64,000 bases of DNA from Aporrectodea caliginosa. Taxonomy: Eukaryota > Annelida > Clitellata > Crassiclitellata > Lumbricidae. The stretch spans positions 62,001 to 126,000 of the forward strand of contig JACEVL010000423.1 of assembly GCA_020284085.1 (NCBI GenBank), in the 5' to 3' direction. The stretch's first letter is position 1; each line of letters opens with the position of its first letter. This document shows positions 11,400-22,366 of the stretch, in pieces. The notes under the pieces were generated by a model. That model ran no database searches and was not told the origin of the DNA. It saw only the letters and a list, made by a program, of their open reading frames with translations. Made by a program: the position numbers and the translations under genes.

Positions 11400-12110
11400 G
11401 TAAGTACTAGACGTTCTACCCGGCTTTGCCCGGGTTTTCCCCAAGCGTAATTTTTAACGGCTGCAAATAAAGGCTACTTACTTACTTACTCTATATGCTG
11501 AAGGGCTTCAAATATTTGAAATGTCCACATATCTGAACGATATTTAGAGGTGAAATAGTTTTCCCCGTGTATTTGAATTTTATTACCTGTGGCTCAGCTG
11601 CTGCCTCGTTTAGCAACATAATAATGAGTTGAAAATAGTACCGCACGGGTTATCTCTACCTTATATAGCCCTATTATTTGTTTCCCGGGCTAAATATAAT
11701 AGTAGACGAAACTCGGCCGTTAATGCGATTGTCATTTTTCGGAGCGACCCGCGTTTTTTAACGAAAGCGCCTGATTTGAAAATTAAGCCCGCGTGACGTA
11801 AGATTGCATATTTAGCCCGCGTGACGTGGACAAATGGCCATACTATGGCCGGTATAATTAAGATAGCCTCTTTGAAACAGTTGTAAATGTAAAATGTCCA
11901 TATATCGGCGTTTAAATAAAATTGCGAGCTGAAAATAGTCGCATTGACCTAGACGTGGCGTAATAATGTTTTGTAAAATTTTGTAAATCGCTAAAGCGTT
12001 CCGTTTCGGAGCCTTTAGACAACAGACAAACAAACATACAAACAAACAAACGGAAGGACAACGTAAACAGACTTAGACTTATATTATAGATATATATTTC
12101 TCCAATTTCT
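11400..12110. repeat. Unclassified transposon end region with CCCGGGC motifs
   Basis: Begins acccggctttgcccggg, carries a SINE-like tail with (ACTT)n near 11475, two agcccgcgtgacgt units (about 11790 and 11815), and ends in a run of acaaacaaac then atatattatagatatata-like sequence. It looks like the end of a retroelement; I cannot name it. Confidence 0.4.
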
Positions 12111-12249
12111 TCGGTTAAGAAATAGCCATTATATCGTTATTTCGTTTGATGTTAGGAACAATAAAAACTGATCTGAATTGAATAAAATTGCGCCTCCCAC
12201 ATTTTCCAGGCTTCCGATTGGCTCCAACCTATGTTACGTTGTTATTCCG

Positions 12250-12660
12250 TTGTTCAGTTACATCTTTTGGCAGCCAAGGGCTGTCATAGTCCACCTTACT
12301 CTATGAGTGAAACGAAAAATCGACAATACAGATCTATCAATAATACGCATTTGCTGAATTTGTAGCACCGGAAGTATGCGTGTTAAAGGTGTCTAAGACG
12401 ACACTCTATTGGTATTGTCCATAAATAGCGACATCTTGTGACTGTCAAAGTCTTATATTTTATGCTCGAATTAAATCATATAACTTTGGTGAGGAAGTAT
12501 CTGTTTAACGACGCTGGGTCATAACGAAGACGATTAGCGTAGCCCTCCTGCTTACCACATGCTTGGGACTGGTACTGCCAGAGTACGAACAGTGGTGGAG
12601 TTAACAGTGGCGATTAGATGAATCGAGAGCTTAATGACAGCTTATGAGAGCATAATATAG
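12250..12660 (-). repeat. HR3/HR2 chain
   Basis: HR3 in reverse (ttaaaggtgtctaagacgac near 12380), a hairpin edge ataaatagcgacatcttgtg, then HR2 at about 12505-12610 (tttaacgacgctgggtcat and gcttgggactggtactgcc). Confidence 0.55.
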
Positions 12661-12689
12661 GCCGTTGACGTCTAAAAAAATTATTTTAG

Positions 12690-12795
12690 CGTGTTAGAGC
12701 GAGGAAGAGAAAGAAGAGGAAGAAGTAGAAGAGAAGGAACGAGAAGAGGATCATGGAGAGGAATTTATTAGAACAAAGCAATTTCTAGCCTCCTC
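12690..12795 (+). repeat. Purine-rich repeat, copy 1 of 3
   Basis: A gaggaagagaaagaagagg-type tract followed by aatttattagaacaaagc. The same order (purine tract, then aattTATTAGAACAAAAC) is seen at 48280-48430 and, reversed, at 61185-61600. Confidence 0.5.
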
Positions 12796-12814
12796 CTCCT
12801 CTTAGATAGTAAGG

Positions 12815-13345
12815 TATGTGTGTTTGCATGAGCACTTGTTATAGCGCACCTTCAAGATTTCTACTCAGAGGCGCTCCCGACTACAGCGCGTACACTGAAT
12901 CGGAGATTCACGCCGAAGCGCATGAGCAATTGCGAGTGAAGGACTTGCCCAGGGTCCCTACGCGGCGGTGCCTTGTGCAAGTCCTTCATTCACGAGTGCT
13001 CAGCGCCATCGATTGATGCTTCGTCCATTAGATAGACGAGCTCAATAAATGCAAAAATATATCATGATTATCCTTCGCGCGTCAATCCCCAGATTTCGCC
13101 TAGCATTAGATGATACGATGCTCCTCTTAGACACCTTTAACACTTAATTTTCCGACGCTATAAATTAAGCCAATGCGCTCAATCACCAGATCATACCCAG
13201 TTTATGTCATCTCTATATATAGGGTAACGTCGACGTGAACGGCCATTGACGGTCACAAAATGGTGATAAACACAGGAAAAACTGCGTAACATCGGGTGGT
13301 GCCAGTCCGAAGGCTGGATTATTAAGGCGGGCGACGCTATTATCT
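12815..13345 (+). repeat. Fragment of twin-SINE unit E, then SINE-C 3' part and HR modules
   Basis: 12830-12970 matches unit E of the twin SINE (gcgcatgagcaattgcgagt), then joins a SINE-C 3' part (aataaatgcaaaaatatatc), HR3 (gctcctcttagacaccttt), and an HR hairpin at 13220-13280. A mosaic of insertions; no gene. Confidence 0.5.
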
Positions 13346-13394
13346 GTCGATGCTAACGGACCTTACCGGTCACAGGATGAAGAGACAATCGATT

Positions 13395-13396
<2 letters not shown>

Positions 13397-13446
<50 letters not shown>

Positions 13447-13475
13447 ATGTAGAGAGAGAGAGAGAGAGAGAGAGA
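13397..13475. repeat. (GA)n microsatellite
   Basis: Two near-pure GA tracts separated by gcatgta. Confidence 0.95.
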
Positions 13476-13479
13476 TGTG

Positions 13480-13905
13480 TGTATGTAGTTTTTACGTATA
13501 TATGTATGTTTGCATGTACGTATGTATGTGCGTGAGTACGTACGTATGTATATGTGTATGTATGTATGTTTGTATGTATGTATGTATGTTTTATGTATGT
13601 ATGTATGTATGTGTATGTATGTATGTATGTATGTATGTATGTATGTGTGTATGTATGCATGTATGTATGTATGTTTGTGTGTATGTATGTTTAAATGTAT
13701 GTATGTATGTATGTATGCATGTATGTATTTATGTATGTACGTCATGTATGTATGTATGTGTGTATGTATGCATGTATGTATGTATGTATGTATGTATGTT
13801 TGTGTGTATGTATGTGTGTATGTACAGCATAATGAATATATGTAATGTCAATGTATATATTACGCCGTATGTATGTACGTATGTATCTGTATGTATGTAC
13901 CATAC
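13480..13905. repeat. (ATGT)n microsatellite
   Basis: Over 400 bp of imperfect atgt repeats, with a duplicated internal block around 13620-13830. Long 'CMYVCMYV' or 'YIHTYIHT' readings are artefacts of the repeat. Confidence 0.95.
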
Positions 13906-13949
13906 TATCCGGTGGTCCTACCACATTATTCTTTTCACAACCTCAAAAC

Positions 13950-14050
13950 TTGTCTTTACTCTCGAGGACTTTCGCCACTGGTAGCGCCTCTGATTGGTGT
14001 GTACTGTGAGAGTCGCCTTATAAATTTTTAAATACAATACAATACAATGT
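13950..14050 (+). repeat. 3' tail of twin-SINE unit E
   Basis: The sequence gcgcctctgattgg, tataaatttttaaatac and a short (AATAC) run match the 3' end of unit E. The head is absent. Confidence 0.5.
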
Positions 14051-14700
14051 ATGTTTGTTTGTATGTATGAATAAATATGTATGTACGCATGAAGTCACTT
14101 TCTACCTATGTATTATCATTATCAGCTAACTTTCTTACCTTTGATCAACGATTAATTTATTTTGCTTATCTACTCATTACCTTTGCGGTTTCCTGTCGGT
14201 TAACCACTATACTGTCACGCGCCGAGGATAGTGATAACAGCATAATGAATATTAATAATTACGTCAATTTATATATTACGCCGTAACACGGCCAAGCCGT
14301 CACAAGTGCGCCTAATCTTTAAATGCATGTATGCATCTATGTATGTAAATCTTTGAACTTAATGTATATTATATCAAGGAATTATTTTAAGAAAGCACAT
14401 TTTAAAGTACCTTAAAAAGCGCTTAAAATGTTTTCTAGTCTTAGTATCATGGACTATGATGATCTCGATATTGACTTAGGCCCCTAATGAATGTTTAGTT
14501 TTGCTGTGCCATCAGTTGAACCCACCGGCGCGATAGAAGTTACCAATTCCCCTTCCTCTGACCTCCCATTCCGCTTCAATTCTAAACACCACCCACCCTA
14601 GCAATGTATGGGTGTGTATGTATGACTGAATATAATATTATACATGTATGTATCATGCATGTATGGTTCCACTAATAATTGGTACATCTGGAATACGGTT
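14051..14700. other. Short ATGT runs, no gene
   Basis: Scattered atgtatgt runs at 14050-14090, 14320-14350 and 14605-14660. The phrase gcataatgaatat plus atattacgccgta appears at both 13827-13870 and 14240-14285, so part of this is a local duplication. Nothing coding. Confidence 0.5.
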
Positions 14701-14777
14701 GGATCCACAGTTTAACGACAGCTTATTACAACATAGGCCGTTGCCGTCGACAAAGAATAGTCTGGCATATTACAGCT
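14701..14777 (-). mobile_element. HR1 hairpin retroposon
   Basis: Complete in reverse: ggatccacagtttaacgaca through ggcatattacagct. The stem reads CGACGGC with GCTGTCG (one G-T pair). No clear target duplication. Confidence 0.7.
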
Positions 14778-14959
14778 GTTGGGTCGAATAACACCCTTAT
14801 TGATGTGTGGAATTATTTTCAACAGTAACTGTTCTGAACGTTTCCATACATAATGATAATATAGCGATTCAACGAAACGTAGATTTTATCATTATATGAT
14901 AAATCGCTGTCGCCGAATTTATAGAATCGGTTATACCCTATTTAAAAGATGTCTAACGC

Positions 14960-15038
14960 GTCAATCGCATTAATTAAGTAAGTAAGTAGATATTCTTTAT
15001 TGAGAAGCACTAGCAAGCGCACAGCACTGCTACTGTAA
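14960..15038 (-). mobile_element. SINE-B 3' part
   Basis: (AAGT)n tail at 14975-14990 then ttctttattgagaagcacta and gcgcacagcactg. The same 3' part lies at 38166-38280 (plus) and 43015-43110 (minus). Confidence 0.6.
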
Positions 15039-16497
15039 CAGAAGAACAAACTTTCGGAATTATATATTAGATTTAATTTCAACGTTTTAAAGGTGTTTAA
15101 GGAATTCGCTCCAACCGATTGCCAACAGAATTTATAAATACTCTCTCTGTTTCAATACAATACGCTTGCATTTATGCAGATCTGGTGGATCAACAAGAGG
15201 AAGACCAAGACAGATGATATTAGGTTGGATATGGCAGATGGATATGGAAAGCTCAAAGAAGAGGCTCAACAGCTAGAGGAGTGGCGACGTCGGTCATTTG
15301 GATCTGCTTAAGATGCAGAGAACCAGAATTAGAAGACGCACATTTAACATTATTTCGAATTATCTTCACAGTTCCTATGGCACAAGGCATTTTTCATTCA
15401 GAATATTTGATGCCAAGCTCAAGCGTATATTTATGTAGCGTCAAATGAATACGTTAAAAAGGTGTTTAGCATCAACTATTACTAATGGCTAGATCAAAAG
15501 TTTAACGACATTTTGGCAACAGAGGTCGTTGGCGTCGACAGAAACCATTCTGACCGGTTCTCGTGTATGATCGAGTGTTTAACGACGTGTTATTGCAAGA
15601 GCTTCAAAGCTTTTTTAATGGCGGGCAACTGACAATATATCCCAGCAAGTGGTGGACCAGGATGTCAAAAGTACACCAGCAAAATGGGGGCAGTGGTCTG
15701 GAAGGGGCTTTTTGAGCCCGTACCCAGAAAATGTTTGCAGAACTAAATCTTAAATGGTGCATTTTCAGCATACGAACAGTGACATTATGCTAATAAAATC
15801 TTAATCTTGATCTTCATTATCAATCACGAACATCACAGTAGTCTGTAGGCAAAGCTTCGCGGGCCAGAAAAATATCGTCGGCGGATTATTAGACTATGTT
15901 TGATTCGAAGCGCAAGAGTACTTGTATATTATAGAGTCAGTTAAAAAGGTGTTTTGCTTCAATTTACTATTATCATTGGCTAGATCGAGAGCTTAACGAC
16001 ATCTTGCGGAGACAAAGGCCGCTGACGTCGTCAAAAATTATTTTGAACAATTTTCACTATTCCGATGGCATTAAATGATCCTGATTACCAAAAAATTCTA
16101 CTTTTATTCAAAAGCCATTAGGCCCTAGAGGACGGTTAAGTAGTTTCAGTCTAACGACACTGTGTGATATAACCAAGATCAGTAACGTCGCCCTCCTCCT
16201 TCGTCCAGGCTTGGGACTGGCACTGCCAGAATACGAGGACCGCACTTCCGCTTTTACTTATAGGGCAAATATTACATATGAAGGGGATTTATATTTGAAT
16301 TGTTCTCACCGTTCAAGTGGCATTTTTATTTGCTTGTATTTAATTTTACAACAAGAGACTCAGCGCAATTGAAACTAATTGGCACGTCTATGTAGCGTCA
16401 GCTTCTCCTGTTCTAAAGGTGTATAATGTAATACTGCACTTTTATAACGACATCACATAGTTGCAAATACTATTGGCATAGACTATGCGGTATTAAT
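15039..16497 (+). repeat. Left arm of a dispersed inverted pair (partner 52567-54159)
   Basis: From acagaagaacaa (15039) to the (ATT)n tract, this block matches the reverse complement of 52567-54159 with moderate divergence. Inside are a LINE-tail-like frame (15186-15310), HR1c hairpins (15490-15560, 15985-16050) and HR2 (16140-16240). The partner has about 130 bp extra opposite about 15890. Both copies end against an ATT/TAA microsatellite. Confidence 0.75.
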
Positions 16498-16505
16498 ATA
16501 ATTAA

Positions 16506-16685
<180 letters not shown>

Positions 16686-16765
16686 GTTGTTGTTGTTTAG
16701 CGTCATCTTGTGGCCGCCAATGCTGTTAACTTACTTTTTCAACTATATAGGCCAAATTCTTGTTT

Positions 16766-16980
16766 GGGGGGGGCCCGATAGCGCATTGGATAACATCTGG
16801 CACAGAGAGCGAGAGGTACCGAGTTCGAGCCCCGTAGGCGGATATGCTTTGTAGGCTGCGATTAGCGCCGTGTATTGCAGGCTGTCTGTTCTGTTAGTAG
16901 TTAAGATTTAAATTGCATAACATGTAAATGTACAGCGCAGTGCGTTTGTCAGGCGCTTCAATAAAGAAAAGATTATTATT
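16766..16980 (+). mobile_element. SINE-A copy
   Basis: tRNA-like head ggggggcccgatagcgcatt, B box gagttcgagcccc, a body with gctgcgattagcgcc, and an end gcgcttcaataaagaaaag then (ATT). A second copy is reversed at 62672-62880. Two copies with the same head, body and end support a true SINE family. Confidence 0.8.
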
Positions 16981-17017
16981 ATAATTATGAGGGAGAAAAT
17001 ATATCGGTCTGGCGATT

Positions 17018-17123
17018 AGTATTAGTAGTTTCAGTTTAACGACACTGTGTGATAACAAAGACCATTAGCATCGCCCTCCTCCATCATCCAGGCTTGGGAC
17101 TGGCACTGACTGAGTCGATCAGA
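17018..17123 (-). mobile_element. HR2 hairpin retroposon with 10-bp target duplication
   Basis: Flanked by tctggcgatt at 17008-17017 and 17124-17133. On the minus strand it holds ggcttgggactgg in complement, GGGCGATGCTAATGG, the stem CGATGCT/AGTGTCG with two wobble pairs, then GTTAAACTGAAACTACTAAT as its tail. Confidence 0.75.
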
Positions 17124-17137
17124 TCTGGCGATTGGAT

Positions 17138-17217
17138 GGATCCACGGTTTAACGGCAGCTTATGACAACATAGGCCATTGCCGCCGACAAAGATTATTTT
17201 TTTGCATATTACAGCTC
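17138..17217 (-). mobile_element. HR1 hairpin retroposon
   Basis: Reads ggatccacggtttaacggca to catattacagct. Lies 4 bp beyond the right-hand duplication of the HR2 at 17018-17123, so two insertions are stacked. Confidence 0.7.
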
Positions 17218-17239
17218 TGAGATTGTTTTTTATTAGAAC

Positions 17240-17395
17240 AAGGTTTAACGTCGTCATATGACATCAAAGGCCGTTGACGACAATTCAAAACATACACAGT
17301 GCAGTGAAATGAATTCATAGCGTCCAAAAGACACCATTTAAGACTGTCAAAACATAAACTTAAAATGTCATTAGTGTTCATTGTTTAACGACATA
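17240..17395 (-). mobile_element. HR1b hairpin element
   Basis: Minus strand: GTCGTCAACGGCCTTTGATG, then TCATATGACGACGTTAAACC. The stem GTCGTCA/TGACGAC is fully paired. The upstream part to 17395 (aatggtgtcttttggacgc on the minus strand) matches the leader of the copy at 28600-28735. Confidence 0.65.
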
Positions 17396-17498
17396 ACAAA
17401 ATTACAATTCATAAATATACAGTTTGATACATGCAAATTGGTATCTGATGGAAATTGAACAATATTTAGCAGCAATTGTCGTATACAAGAAATGTCTC

Positions 17499-18425
17499 TT
17501 AACCTTCGCAGGACGAAGACATTTTACGATACACGGAGGACGAAGAGGGGTAATTTTTTACCCCAAAGCAATTTTTAATATCTCAGCTCATAGGTAAGGT
17601 ACAATAAAAAATGAAGTATCAATTCTAATAGTTCTAAGGTCAAGGAATCGATCTATCCTAGTGAGAATAGTCTGTCAATACCACTTTCAAGATGGCGGCC
17701 AAGATGGCCGCCAAAAACAAAAATATGCATATTTCCGCTCATCGGTAAGCTACAATGATAAATGAACCCTCCACTTTCATAGTTCCGAGGTCAAGGCATC
17801 CATTTATCGTAGTTAAAATAGTCTGTCAATACCACTTTCAAGATGGCGGCCAAGATGGCCGCCAAAACACAGAAATATGCATATTTCCGCTCATAGGTAA
17901 GCTACAATGACAAATGAACCCTTGACAGACTATTCTCACTACGATAAATGGATTCCTTGACCTCGAAACTACGAAATTGGAGAGTTTATTTGTCATTTTA
18001 GCATACCTATGAGCTGAAATATGCATATTTCTGTGTTTTGGCGGCCATCTTGGCCGCCATCTTGGAAATTGCACTCCCAAAATTATTGCAACTATTGAAA
18101 TCGAATTCCGCGGTAAATTCAGTACTTTATTTCTGATTACAGGTTAGTTATGAAAAATATCTTTGAAAAATGCATATTCACCATGAACGAATTATTAACG
18201 ACGTCGAGGACGAAGAGGGGTAAATATTTACCCCAGGACAGTTTGAACTCAAAAATCTTCTTCCCCCAACATGACATTTTCCTGGCTTTGGTGTCAGAAT
18301 ATGTCAGAGGTATTAACTTGTAAACACATGGAACGTCAAATTATAACTGCCAACGGTTGCTCCGCAATCAGCATTCAAACACCCCTGGAGTAATTATTTA
18401 CCCCTCTTCGTCCTGCGAAGGTTAA
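17499..18425. mobile_element. piggyBac-type MITE with asymmetric ends
   Basis: Flanked by TTAA (17499-17502, 18422-18425). Both ends start CCTTCGCAGGACGAAGA. On the left the palindrome GGGGTAATTTTTTACCCC starts 44 nt in (17547); on the right GGGGTAAATAATTACTCC starts 17 nt in. Known: piggyBac has a short-spacer and a long-spacer end with inner repeats about 16 and 44 nt from the tips, so this fits. The interior has two direct repeats and one inverted copy, each holding aagatggcggccaagatgg. Non-coding. Confidence 0.85.
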
Positions 18426-18639
18426 AATTAATTCTTGGTCACCATTCCTAATGCACATTTACTTCTTACTCTATTTATTTCAATAACATTTATTTCACAA
18501 ATTTAGAAGATATGAAAGTGAAACATGAAATCCACTTTTGAGATTGTTTTGAACGTAGTTGCTCCATTTATAGTATCCGTAGAAAACATTTTAATGGTGT
18601 TTAGGCCATTTCGTGGCCACCTACGACCGTCAATGTAGA

Positions 18640-19045
18640 CTTCACTTTAGACCAGACTGTGCCACTTAGGCAATGCCTTTGCGCACTTCGAAGATGCAGC
18701 ATCGTGCCTTTTCAGTGGTTGGGCCAACCACGTGGAATAATCTTCCTTCAGTTCTCCGTGTTTTTTTAACTAGGGACACCTGTTACAAGCATCTAAAATC
18801 TGTTCTTATCGCTGGAGTTGAGTAGGGAGTGTCTCCGAGTAGATATCTTAGAGGAGCGCTATATAAGTGTTCGTATTCAATGAATCAATGAATGAATGAA
18901 TGAATGGACGGTAACTTCAAACGAAACCATAGTAAGTAAATTGCTATCAGTCCTATGGAAATCCAATCGATTGAGGGAACCCAACAGTTAACAAATCACC
19001 AAGAAAGGATAAATTATTCCGCCATAGAATAGGTTAATACATGTA
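18640..19045 (+). pseudogene. CR1/L2-like LINE 3' tail with (TGAA)n end
   Basis: Contains tcagtggttgggccaaccac then gtggaataatcttcc (VVGPTTWNNL-type motif), a tail ggagcgctatataagtgttc, and (atga)n near 18880-18905. It returns inverted at 23027-23520, including the downstream flank (gagggaacccaacagttaac), so both are copies of one larger repeat. Confidence 0.6.
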
Positions 19046-19049
19046 TATT

Positions 19050-19210
19050 TCTCATCTAAGACATCCCTTACAACGCATTCTTCCAAAGCCATCAATTTAA
19101 CAGCTGCGTCTATTCGCCGTTTAAAACTCCGCCACTACCCGTATTCTGGCTGTGCCAGTCCAAATCCTGGGGAAAGGAGGAGGGCAACGCGAATCATCTA
19201 TGTCTGAAAA
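19050..19210 (+). repeat. HR3 then HR2 fragment
   Basis: HR3-like acaacgcattcttccaaagc, then aaactccgccac, gccagtccaaatcctgggg and aaggaggagggcaacgcg of HR2. No hairpin 3' half is recognisable. Confidence 0.45.
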
Positions 19211-19272
19211 AGTTCTCGATAAATATGAACTCATTAACTAATCGTCAGTTTTACACGTATATAATGTCGAAG

Positions 19273-19907
19273 TTAACCCTTTGGAGGTGAGGTGGGGTAT
19301 GACATACCCCACAGCTATTCTACACTGCGTTTTCTACGGGAAAAGTCGAACCAGCTTGGATTATTTTTTCCTACCTTAGTGAATGTGAAATACGGACACT
19401 TTAGGATCATTTAAGGTACCTTTCAACGCAATGTTTTTTATTTTGGGGCATATTCAAATGAAATTATAATTTTTCGTATGCATGTTGATTTTAATTAATT
19501 AAAAACAGTAACGGCTCAGTGCAGACAAAAATGGCTGTATCAGAAGATATTGCAGATATTAGATAATATAGTTTTGCATCGATGCAAAATTGATCCATTA
19601 TTACGGGTATTATGTCACGTGTTCCCATATGTTGCATGTTTCGAGGGCCACGAAGATGCCATTGCAAAGGGCCGCTTTGATTTTGAGCGCCACCACGCTG
19701 GCCATGTCAATTATGATTGAAAACTGTTATTTGTTCCTGAAAATCACCAGTTTAGCCGATAATTGGTTACATAACTATAGTTTAGCTCACAATTTATGTT
19801 ATGTTATGTTGATATTGCGACTTGCAACTAATTATATGTATTGGGGTATGTCAGACCCCACCTCACCTGAAACGTTACAATGCTACACCTCACCTCCAAA
19901 GGGTTAA
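19273..19907. mobile_element. piggyBac-type MITE, second family, asymmetric ends
   Basis: TTAA at 19273-19276 and 19904-19907. Ends start CCCTTTGGAGGTGAGGTG. The left palindrome GGGGTATGACATACCCC starts 17 nt in (19294); the right one GGGGTCTGACATACCCC starts 44 nt in. The order of short and long ends is opposite to the element at 17.5 kb, with no sequence shared. The interior is AT-rich; the 105-residue open frame near the right end is probably incidental. Confidence 0.85.
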
Positions 19908-19951
19908 GGGCCATCGGCGGCTAAGAAATTAATGATACCGTGCCAGTCATA

Positions 19952-20040
19952 GAGCTGTAATATGCGAAAAACTAATCTTTGTCAGCGGCAATGGCCTGTG
20001 TTGTCATAAGCTGCCGTTAAACTGAGGATCCAATCCAATC
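19952..20040 (+). mobile_element. HR1 hairpin retroposon
   Basis: gagctgtaatatgcgaaaaa through gctgccgttaaactgagg atccaatccaatc. A longer AATCC tail than most copies. Confidence 0.7.
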
Positions 20041-20090
20041 GTTATTGTTCATCATGCTCTAAGAGCTTTATATGCCATAGGAATAATGAG

Positions 20091-20165
20091 AACTGCTCAA
20101 AATAATTTCTGTCGACGTCATTGCCATAAGATGTCGTTAAACTTTGAATCCAATCCAATCAATAT
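20091..20165 (+). mobile_element. HR1c hairpin element
   Basis: gctcaaaataatttctgtcg leader; stem CGACGTC/GATGTCG with a short 10-nt loop (attgccataa), so the loop lacks the usual 'acggcct' half; then TTAAACTTTG. Ends aatccaatccaatc. Confidence 0.6.
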
Positions 20166-20179
20166 GATCAATATGGTGA

Positions 20180-20690
20180 AGTTGAGTCGTAGAGTAAGGT
20201 CGACGTTAACGGTCCTTGGCGGTCGAAAGATGTCGCTACACAGCACAAAAACTTGCTGCCATCTGTTGTTGGCAGTCTGACGCTTGAATAAATGAGGAGA
20301 CGACGTTAAAACCATGCTCATTACGACACAGCATTGTTGAAGAAATTACTAACGAGAGGTCGACCTGATAGTCCTTGAGTGACACGTGGAATTTTCCCGC
20401 AGTGACAGCGGTAAATGCCGTGGTAATGGGGACAACAATTGGGGTTTAAACGCGGTATTGGGTTTACTGTCGTCATAATACCGCGGTAATGGGGAATATG
20501 CAGGAGATAGAACAACGGTAATGGCAACTATTTTAGTTCTAGAGTTTATACAGCGTATGGAATATACAGTAACTTACTTCCTTAGTTATGCGAACACACA
20601 CGCACTGGTTTTCGACACGATATTTTGTATTTTGCATTTGGGGCACCACTGTTTCTGCTCGTTCTCTTAAGACTTTTCTTTTTTCGAGAG
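20180..20690. repeat. HR hairpin, then unassigned sequence
   Basis: A hairpin at about 20200-20245 (gtcgacgttaacggtccttg). From 20350 to 20530 the phrase cggtaatgggga recurs three times in slightly different form. Otherwise nothing recognised. Confidence 0.35.
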
Positions 20691-20849
20691 GCCCTTCGCA
20701 CTGGAAGCGCCTCTGATTAGGTTGTTCTGCGAGAGGCGCTTTATAAGTCCGTAAATAGAATAGAATAGAATAGAATAGAATAGAATAGAATAGAATAGAA
20801 TAGAATAGAATAGAATAGAATAGAATAGAATAGAATAGAATAGAATAGA
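20690..20849 (+). repeat. SINE unit E 3' tail with (TAGAA)n
   Basis: gcgcctctgattaggttg, gaggcgctttataag and then about 95 bp of pure tagaa. This resembles the end of unit E, with a different tail repeat. Confidence 0.7.
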
Positions 20850-21499
20850 ATTAACGATGTAATGAACACTGTACATGTATAGTACTTCAACAGTTTACAG
20901 GAGGATGATCTGGTACATTGGGCTTGCTGGATGGTGAAGAGATATTATTATGGGCTAGGTTGTAAAGAGTTGCATGTTTGCTTTTTCCCGTTGTTTATCA
21001 ACAACTTATGGCCGCCATGGGCCGTTGACGTCATCCTGATCCTATGCGAAAATCTAGCGATAAAACGCATTGGCTGAATATATAGCATCTGAAGGCAACG
21101 TTTTAAAGGTTGCTAAGAGGTGAAACATTTCAAAGTTTCTGTTTAACGATGATCTGTCAAAATAAAGGTGTCCAACGTCGCCCTTCTCTTTAATCAAGGT
21201 TTAGGACTGCCTTTAAACCGCATTGCCTGAATTTATAGTATCTGAAGGCATTGCTAAGACGTAAAAACACTTTCTGATTAATGATGATCTGTCAAAATAA
21301 AGGTGTCCAACGTCGCTCTTCTGTTTAATCAAGGGTTAGACTGCCTTTAAAACGCATTGTCTGAATTTATAGTATCTGAAGGCATTGCTAAGACGTAAAA
21401 ACAGTTCGTAGTTTCTGATTAACGATGGTGTGTCGTAATAAGGGTGTTTAACGTCGCCCTCCTCCTAGGCTTAGGACTGGTATCATTTGATGCCGTTAT

Positions 21500-21570
21500 T
21501 TAACCCTAGGGCTACCAAGCTTTTTTTGTAACACTGGCTACCAAGGGGTGGTGGTTACCACCCCCCTGGA
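21500..21570. mobile_element. piggyBac-type long end
   Basis: TTAA at 21500 then CCCTAGGGCTACCAAGC. Box ggctaccaag is repeated 26 nt further in, and a G/C palindrome (ggggtggtggttaccacccc) starts 41 nt from the TTAA. This fits the long-spacer end of the two MITEs at 17.5 and 19.3 kb. I did not find the other end. The mirror copy is in the arm at about 31110-31185. Confidence 0.5.
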
Positions 21571-22074
21571 TTTCGTGTTTGGTTTCACATATCATAACTT
21601 GTAATATAGCAATGGATTCAGCATTCATTTCTGCACAGAATGGTATATTTAGTTGTACATTATGTGAATGCACCTCGAAATTACATCACTTTTAACAACG
21701 GAACCCATTAATTAGCAATATTGTATATTATTGCGTACATTTTGTACTTTTTGGATAAACAAATATAAGATTACGTGTGTTTTGAAACTAATCTATGTAT
21801 AAAAGATACACAAAATCATCCCTACACATGTTTATATAGTATAAATGTACATCCATACATATATATCCATACATATATATCGGTTTACGTTGTAATGCTG
21901 TATTCGGCCATTTTCACACTGATTACGCGTATTATTATTTATTTTGATCACTTCCGGTATTCAAAAGACAAAGATGTAGGTATGCAAATGAAGCCCTTCA
22001 TTCCCTCTAAAGAATGGTATCTTTGTTTCTCTTCCAGGAAGACAAATGAATACGCTACAGACAAAAAACTAAGG

Positions 22075-22260
22075 ATCTTTCTGCAATGCTGCAGATTTGA
22101 ACTCTCGATCTCTCGGTTGAAATTTTAGCACTCTAGCCACTCCACCATAGCTCACAACGCATACGCTGGAGATACGTACCTTTCCAACATACCCAAATAA
22201 AATAGATTGCACCAATAATGTTTGGGTTTTTAATAACGTCGAATTAGACATTAACGGTTG
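22075..22260 (-). mobile_element. tRNA-derived SINE head (mirror copy 30430-30605)
   Basis: Minus strand: gagctatggtggagtggtta (A-box-like) and gagagttcaaatctgc (B-box-like), preceded by tgggtatgttggaaaggtac. A diverged third copy is at 63500-63660. Confidence 0.55.
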
Positions 22261-22289
22261 AGTTTCGTTGCATCTTGCGATAGATGGAT

Positions 22290-22366
22290 GGATCCACAGT
22301 TTAACGACAGCTTAGGACAACATAGGCCGTTGCTGTCGACAAAGATTAGTTTGGCATATTACAGCT
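22290..22366 (-). mobile_element. HR1 hairpin retroposon (inside left arm)
   Basis: ggatccacagtttaacgaca to ggcatattacagct. The stem CGACAGC/GCTGTCG is fully Watson-Crick. Confidence 0.7.

Noticed and set aside
13480..13905. Long open frames on both strands of the ATGT microsatellite
   Set aside because: Any frame through a stop-free tetranucleotide repeat stays open. Composition is purely repeat-derived.
16770..16840. tRNA gene
   Set aside because: A and B boxes are present, but the same sequence continues into a shared SINE body and occurs again at 62.8 kb. No clean cloverleaf read by eye. The same reasoning applies to the heads at 2.4, 22.1, 24.4 and 39.9 kb.
17018..17217. HR hairpins as hammerhead or other known self-cleaving ribozymes
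   Set aside because: I looked for the CUGAUGA and GAAA core of hammerheads and found none around the hairpins. No other known core is visible.
21775..22128. 117-residue frame identical in both arms of the 2-kb inverted repeat, as a conserved gene
   Set aside because: Identity is explained by the recent duplication of the whole arm, non-coding parts included. No motif, AT-rich, and it overlaps a SINE head.
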